Shown here: in pieces, positions 57,270-64,000 of the stretch
How positions within the stretch are numbered: position 1 is the first letter of the stretch
Layout: each line of letters begins with the position of its first letter
Assembly (NCBI GenBank): GCA_019400425.1
Contig: JAFREE010000009.1
Coordinates: 248,001 to 312,000 of the forward strand
Length of the DNA: 64,000 bases
DNA from: Hymenochaete sp. R1
Taxonomy: Eukaryota; Basidiomycota; Agaricomycetes; Hymenochaetales; Hymenochaetaceae
Direction: 5' to 3'
Program-made: the position numbers and the translations under genes
The notes under the pieces: generated by a model
The model's input: the letters and a program-made list of their open reading frames with translations, nothing else
Told to the model about the DNA's origin: nothing
The model's database searches: none

Positions 57270-60200
57270 TCACGCGTCTGCGTTCCAAGCGAACGGATTC
57301 CTTTGAACTCCAAGGTTGCGACGGGCAAGATCCTCCATTCTCGTGTTCCGACTATTGGATGAGAGAGTCAGGTGATGATTGCCTCCAATGCTCTCGCCGC
57401 ATTCCGGACACCTAGACTCTTCCATAGCACCTCCGCACTAAAAAAAAGTAGCGATAAGAAAAAACGCAGGTTCATAGATCGAGCGACTCACATCTCCGAT
57501 GACATACGGATGACCATTTGGACAGTTGTAGAAATGCCCCGAATAAGCTACAAGCGTATTAACCGAATGGACGATAGGAGTTGGCAATTTCGAAACTCAC
57601 CAAGGCCCACATCATCCGCCGACAGAGCGCCGAAAACTTGCGTCAGTTCATCTTCTGTCGGCTCGTAGATGGTATGATCGCGCAGTGCAGTTTTCAACTC
57701 TTTCCAGTTTTTCTTCAGAATGCGCAAAGGTTCTAAGAAGAGCTGTTTATACTCAGAGGCAGGGATTGATGCTCTGCGTTGGCGTTCCGGGCCTTCGTTC
57801 GTCACCACGTCCTTCAAAATTTGAAGCTCATCTTGAATCTGGCCGAGCATTCGAGCACTATCGGCTGGATTGATGCCTTTGTCGCGCGCGCGCTGGAACT
57901 CGAACTTGAATTTCTTCAAGCGACAGAGAAGTAGCGATCTCCGCGTACGAAGGGCTTGCTTCTGACTTCCGCTCATCTCAGAGATCCGCAAGGCAAGAGC
58001 AAGGTCCTTTTCGCATGAGTTGAAAATGAACGAAATGAATTCGACCCATTTTGTCTTGAAACAGGTGGCGCTTTCGCTGTTGATACCAATTGATGGCTGC
58101 TTCAGCCACACACATGCAAGGTCAACCATGAGCAACCGAATATCGAAGGTGAGCCATATAGCCTCAGTGTGATATTTTTTGTCAGCTTGAGGCTTCAGCT
58201 GGCCGACCATCATCCTGGCCAATCGCATGGCATGTTCTTCCGGACGCAGCGGGGCCGTCTCCAGGTGCTCCGTGATATTACTCATCTCGTGGCGATAGTG
58301 ACTAGAGAAAGATGCTTCCCAAGCAGCAAAATGAGCCGAATTAGTTGATACGACGTCCGTCGCTGACTTGTAATGCTGAAGTAAGGGCCGGATTACACTG
58401 GTCCAACGACGAGCAACCTCTTCGGGTAGGTCATGAAGGTTCGATTTCGGGTTCAAATCCGTCAGCAGTGTCAGTCTCTTTTCCTCAGCCTCCAACACGC
58501 TATCCTTCCTGTGAGTCCTTGCTCTATAGTCATCGTCGGCCTCAGTGTGCGAAACGCACTGTCCATCCTCGACACAGGAAGTCAGGAGATCCTTCATAAG
58601 GTCTATATTGATTCCGTCAACCTTCCTCTTCGCCTCTGCGAGTTGCTTGGACAGGGAGATTGTGACGTTACGTTCCAGGATATCTAGCTCCGCGCGCTTG
58701 AAGACTCTCCCATAGCGAGGACTCCTGATAGTCTGCCTACATGTTGGGCAAGTGGGGGGCTGCCTGAGCTCGGATGCAGTGGCTAGAGGAACAAGACCTA
58801 AGAAATTACCCATTTCATCTACATGGTAATGGTCCTGCATGTGACAATGACCGTCTAGCGTTTCCACTGTGAAAGCGTGCTTGCAGTCGGGTAAAGTTAT
58901 GATCATCTCGTCGAGAGTCCCCGCTTCTGGGTCGAGCTCCTTGAGTTCTCTATGTAAGATGAGATCCCCAACAGCATTCAAGGCATTCGCAGGTCCGCAT
59001 TGGAGGCAAATCTGAATTGAGCATTTTTCACCGCAGACTGGCAAGGGTATAAGGATAAATGGTCATGAAGCTGTAAGTTTTCGACTCGCTCACCGGACGG
59101 GCATTGATGTCCACATTTCAACTTCTTTTCACATCTTCGATTGCAAGGAAGCCGACTGCAAACCTATAAGGGATTCAGGATAAAATAGTAGGTGGTATTG
59201 AAAATTAACTTACTGAACCGCACGGTACGGGACATGTGAAATGAGGACAACTCCTATTTTATTTTTCAGCATCAATACAATCGCGATAGATTGTGGACCC
59301 TTACCATGCACATGGTTCTTGGCATGGAGTGCAAGGCTCAGAACATCTCTTCTCGCATGAAGTGTGAGCACACTTTTGTCTGCAGCGTTTCTTGCAGGCA
59401 TCCACACACTTGTGATCAGACGCGCAAGTACCGGAGCAGTTATGTTGGCAAAAGAGCGGCTTGCCACAGAGATGTGATAAATGGCGGTTTCGCAAAACTC
59501 GAGTACCAGCGGTGCCATCAGATGCGTCTTGACATTTGAAGCACTGAGCTGCACATGTGTTCTCACAACAAGCAAGTAGTCCACCGCAACGGGCTTCACA
59601 TTGATACTTGCTAACGTCCTCGCTGCAGAAGAGCTGAACTTTGTGCTCGCACCTGGGAAGTTCGTGCTCTACAATCTGCCGACACTTAACAGCCGATAGG
59701 TCGTCTAAAAGATGACTACGAAAGAGCTATCAAAGCCTTGCAGTTTCAGATGCCTAGACGGCACTCACCATTCGACCTTGTCTTTGAAATGTCCGCATGG
59801 AAGCTCGACGTTGTATATAGGGTGTGTGCATTTACCGCAAGGCTTCACACCGCATTGCTTTGAGCATGGATGCCCTCTTGCGCAGAGTTTGATACACGGC
59901 TGAGGACAGAAAACTCTGCGATGCTCGTTATCGTCCGGGTGGCACTTGTAAATATCAGAAAAGTGGAGGAGAGATAAATGTTCGGGGATAGATCACCTTA
60001 TGTGGGCAAATATGGCCACAGTTCAATCTATGATCACAAGGCAAGAGACATCCACCTTCAAGCATGTTACGTTAACAACGCCAATTAATCCCTTTTGCGA
60101 TTACGCACCGTCTGGAGACTGGCTGGGTAAATCGCCCGGCTTCGAAACGTACCGTATATCGCCAGCATGCCGTTGACATCGGATTGGAATGCTGGTCCCA

Positions 60201-63200
60201 ATTGAGTCCTTCGCTTCAAGCTCCGTCAAAACCGTTTTCCACATTTCACTCCTCGAGGACAAGTCTGAAGCATTACCAAGCATGTATAAGCCATGCCTGG
60301 CTCTGGATATTGCCACTGCCCCATAAAATATAAGAAGATTTTATATACGGATCTATTGATATCTTACCATTCGTCCTATTCGACGACTGGAAAAGCGATT
60401 TCATATAAGTTATCATAATAACAAGCCTATCACTGCCAAAATACACAAACCTTCAGGAATCCTATTGACGGTGTTGATTGTCGTTGCGAAAATATCTTCC
60501 CTTCACCCAAAGTGCCTTTGCCGGAGTTCCTCACAAGAGACAAGATAACCACCTAGAGAATAAGTCTGGTCAAAAAGGGGAGGAAGAGGGAGAACTACTC
60601 TTATGACATACATCTGCTTCTTCGCCTTGATAATTATCAATGGAACGAATTTTTACCTAGGCAATATAAGATACCATCCACGTCCATATTTTAAAAAGTC
60701 AAATACCCTTTGAGTGACATTTACACGTTCGATGTCGATGTCCGGAATAGCATCACCGTCCTCTTCCTCTTTATCAAGGGCCTCTTGATCTCGCTCATCA
60801 ATAACAACCACCATCTCGGACTTCAAAGCATCTCGGACTTTCATGAGTTGCCCGAGATAGGCACAAAGAATAACTATGCCGCCTTCGTGAGAATAGCATC
60901 CTTGGCTAAATATCCGTTAATGTGATGCGTTCAGGAAGATCAAAGTTTGAATTCACCGTAGAAGGTAGGTTACGAGATCCTTTATCATTTCGACCTACGG
61001 AGACTATAAATCATTTTTCTCTTCGTAGACTAATAATAGCTCACCTCAAACATATTATGTTTTGAAACTGTATCATCGCCACCCCCGTTCTCCGTATTCT
61101 CATGAGTCATGAAGAAGACGTCCTGAGCCATGCCAAGGACATGTGGGTACTTCGTAACAAGATCGTGGTCTTGGAGATTGGGATAAAGCGTCTTTCTATA
61201 CCCACCCTTAGTTATGAGTGTAATGTGTAGAAGGAAATGACATACCGAATTAAAGTAGAAACTTCTGGTCGCATCCTCCTCTGAACATCCAAACGAGACA
61301 TAGGGAACTTTGTAGTCGAAAGTCGTTCCATCAAGGACATATCAAACTTATAGAAACGAGACCCATTGCGATTATCCATTGACAATTCTAGACGATATCA
61401 ATACTTGCTGATCAAAAGGTGATCCTATGCGACTCACCGAAGTTATTGATGTTAGGACGTAGCTGGAGTGGATCTCCGATAAGGACAAGGTGCTCTATCG
61501 AATCTACCAGAGAAGCGAGAACATGAGCCTCTAGCACTTGACCCGCTTCTTCGACAAGCATCACTTTAGGTCCCAAGCCCTACCAAACAATGAGGATATA
61601 TATATATTTGATGATTCCGAAGCTTACTTTCAGGAGCGATACGAGCCTTGCCGCGCCTGCGATCAACAACTATAAGCTCAATTCGTACTCTCTGCTGTGA
61701 AGATCTCACCCGTAGTGGTACAACCAATAATTTTCTTATTTCGCATGACTTGCGATCGGACCTGGATATATGTTTGATATCAGAATTACTAAAAGAAATT
61801 TGGTCCGAACACACTCACTGCATCGTCTCTGTTCCTTCTATTGTCCCTATATTGGGCATGGCTTGCGAGTGACATACTTAAACGTTCGCTGTTGGCATCA
61901 TGCTTAGCGTCTCGATATTCTTGCAACCAGTATTCATGGAGAAGAGCCCTCTCCGTCTGCGAAAAGTTCCAGACGTCGCAGATGCCCGTTTCGGTCAGCT
62001 CTTCGAGCGTCCTGTTGCTTTGGGGTTCTTCAGGTATGACGAATTGATCGAGGTTAGCAAAAAAAGCTTGCACATAATTGAGCCCCATGAGCCTTGCAAC
62101 CCCTGAAGACGTTTGTCTGATAATTATGAGAGTTTTGGCCGGGGCAGAATGATTACCATGCAACTTACGGCGCTTCGCTGCTTCCTCCTTCAGAGCTTCC
62201 TGCTTGATCCAGACTTCGGAGAAACTTGAGGTCTTGCGCATCCCTCCAGAATGTATACAGACTTCTATCCACTTCTTTTGGTTTCCCTTTTTGACCAACC
62301 TTTCTCCAAGATTCCTCGTCCTCCGAATCGCCCTGAAGTGTATGCTGCATATGTAGGGTATGCACCCATACCGGCGGGTCCTCCAAAAATTCCACGTGAT
62401 CCGGATAAGCATACCGAATATGCCCAAGTAAAGCGTCTGAGGGAACCAATGTCCCTATAACCCTCCCAAGAGCCTTCAACACTTCTTCTTCAGCTGCCTT
62501 CATGTTCTTGTAGTCGTATCTCATGGAACGATCGAAAAGCGAGCGACCAGAGTTTTTCTCGATTTCGTCTATGGAATAGGGACGAATAGCTTCCTCCGCG
62601 AGTCGACCTCCGAGTCGTACCACGTCATTCGTGATTCCGGCATTGATGATCCCAAGAAGCATGTGATCTAGAGCGTGATTCGTAAATGCGATTAGAACGA
62701 TTGGTCCTACGTTGTTCTCCACGAGAATTCGAATTAGCTCGACACCCATGAACGTCTTATACGCAGGTATCAGTAGTCTAATCAGGTCAACGTTTACGCG
62801 GCTTACCTTGCCTGTTCCAGGAGGCCTTTCGGATTGGAAAGAACGAAAAACATATCTCAACGCATGAAACATACGCCGGACACATAAAAACTCACCCTTG
62901 AATCAAAGAAACTTCGCGCGTCAAAGCATCCACCATCGACTCCACTTGACTTGGGTCGAGCTTACTCGAAGACTTCAGCTCTCTGCGAGCCCGAGCCACC
63001 GACTCTGCATCTGCGGGGTCGAGCCGCAGACTCGGAGCTTCTCCACCCAGTCGAGTATTCATCAAACTTTGAAGTTCGAACTCAAACTCCGGCCTTAGAG
63101 TATAAGCAGGGGGCTGAACTTGAACATTAGACAGAGAACCACTCGCAGGGTGGGGAAGGTACCGCGAAAATGGAACGGTCTCGGGCATACGCTTAAGCGA

Positions 63201-64000
63201 ATCGAGGAAAGGACGGATTGACTCGAACATCACGGACGACTCGATTAGATATCGTTCGGAGCGCGGCTTGTGTCTCGATCCCATGTAATCTTGAATCTTG
63301 GTATTGACTTCTGGCTTAAAGAATTGAACCCGGAGAGTCAGTCGGGTGCTGCTTTCGCGGGCCGACTCTGCTAGCTTGTCGTTTGTGCTCGTCATGACAC
63401 CCATATGGACGTCTATGTTTCCCTCCGTTTTCCAAATCAATGCAATGAGGCCGCCATTCATGAGTCGCTTACTTCCAGACCCTTTCCAGTACGACGAACG
63501 AGCGCTAGCTCTCTCGCTACGAGCACTACCCGGAGGGGTATCCAACTTCAATTCCAAGACGAGGCCACGTCGCGAATCCATCTCAAATCGGCCGAAGTCC
63601 ACGTGAGTGTAGATGTTGAACATGACCGAGTCCCGATCGTCGCGAAAGTTGTAGCGCCCGCCATTTTTCTTCCTAATCTGCGCCAGGGTAGTGCCTTTCT
63701 GATCCTGCGCCAATAGATCGCTCCTGACTACCTGTACCGAAGTGCGCAAGGGGGCACTGAATGCGAAGTCAATGAAAGTAAGTTCACAATCTCGGTCTTG
63801 TTGAAACCCACTTACAGAAACTCTTCTCTCAGAAGACGAAATTGAATGTCTAACAGGCGAGCCATACTGTCAGATGCATATGTGTGCCGTGCTTTTGGAA
63901 CATTCGCAGGTAAGAAGGGCTGAATACCGCAAAGAAGTTCTTCGTCAGTCGGCGCAATCTCGATATCGCTGATGTTGACGAAGTCGTTGTCGTGTCTAGG
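57270..64000 (-). CDS. ZNFX1/Hrr1-type SF1 helicase with NFX1 and RZ zinc fingers (5' end outside window)
   Basis: The coding sequence enters from the right edge. The N-terminal part has NDDFVNISDIEIAPTDEEL and MARLLDIQFRLLREEF. Walker A is assembled across two introns as SLIQ/GPPGTGK/TFMGVELI (about 62750-62900), followed by FTNHALDHML. Walker B is MLVEEAGQVLEA and motif III is IGDPLQLRPNINNF (about 61440-61570). Further motifs are VQRRMRPEVS, LVRNSGKG and AISRARHGLYMLGN (60250-60316). Cys-rich NFX1 repeats (59100-59950) follow, a CPTCRQTI finger near 58740, and a terminal RZ finger FYNCPNGHPYVIGD/CGGAMEESRCPECG. The TGA is at 57270-57272. Hrr1 in fission yeast works with the RNA-dependent RNA polymerase complex; a small-RNA or heterochromatin role is inferred. 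Confidence 0.9.

Noticed and set aside
61595..61615. TA microsatellite (tatatatata) as a promoter
   Set aside because: It lies inside an intron of the helicase gene and is best read as a simple repeat.

Overview
The window looks like nuclear DNA from a basidiomycete fungus, most likely an Agaricomycete. Nearly every gene is split by many short introns (about 45-75 bp, GT-AG with a few GC-AG). It also carries families typical of mushrooms: DUF6534-type membrane proteins, intronless-tail single-pass membrane proteins with a 'GTWHD' ectodomain, multi-intron P450s, and an HMG-box regulator. I saw no rRNA, tRNA, CRISPR array or intact transposon.

Layout. 0.5-6.8 kb: an orphan coiled-coil protein, a seven-exon alpha/beta hydrolase and an orphan three-exon gene. 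7.5-12.1 kb (minus strand): two multi-pass membrane proteins. 12.6-19.7 kb (minus): three tandem amidase-signature genes, all with a complete Lys-Ser-Ser set. 20.7-21.6 kb: an isolated ORF with SAP-like segments. 21.9-25.5 kb (minus): a cytosolic polysaccharide-deacetylase/allantoinase-like enzyme and a fused PNPOx-like/ferredoxin-reductase flavoprotein.

26-50 kb is the accessory block. It holds four P450 copies (three apparently intact, one pseudogene) interleaved with five copies of a single-pass membrane protein family (three intact, one pseudogene, one relic). The plus-strand half (TM-A, TM-B relic, P450-1, TM-C pseudogene, TM-D) is mirrored by a minus-strand half (P450-4, TM-E, P450-3 pseudogene, P450-2). 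A secreted pectin methylesterase and a metallo-beta-lactamase-fold hydrolase sit between the halves. The two tandem TM pairs have decayed reciprocally. The intact TM proteins keep a cytosolic PPxY motif and a C-terminal EASDPY motif at almost the same positions.

51-64 kb looks like conserved core genome: a Ser/Pro/Arg-rich protein, an HMG-box transcription factor and the 3' part of a ZNFX1/Hrr1-type helicase gene that runs off the right edge.

No polyketide synthase, NRPS or terpene synthase is visible, so the P450 block is not a recognisable complete secondary-metabolite cluster. Gene models were assembled by eye from reading frames and splice consensus; exon borders are exact only where given.
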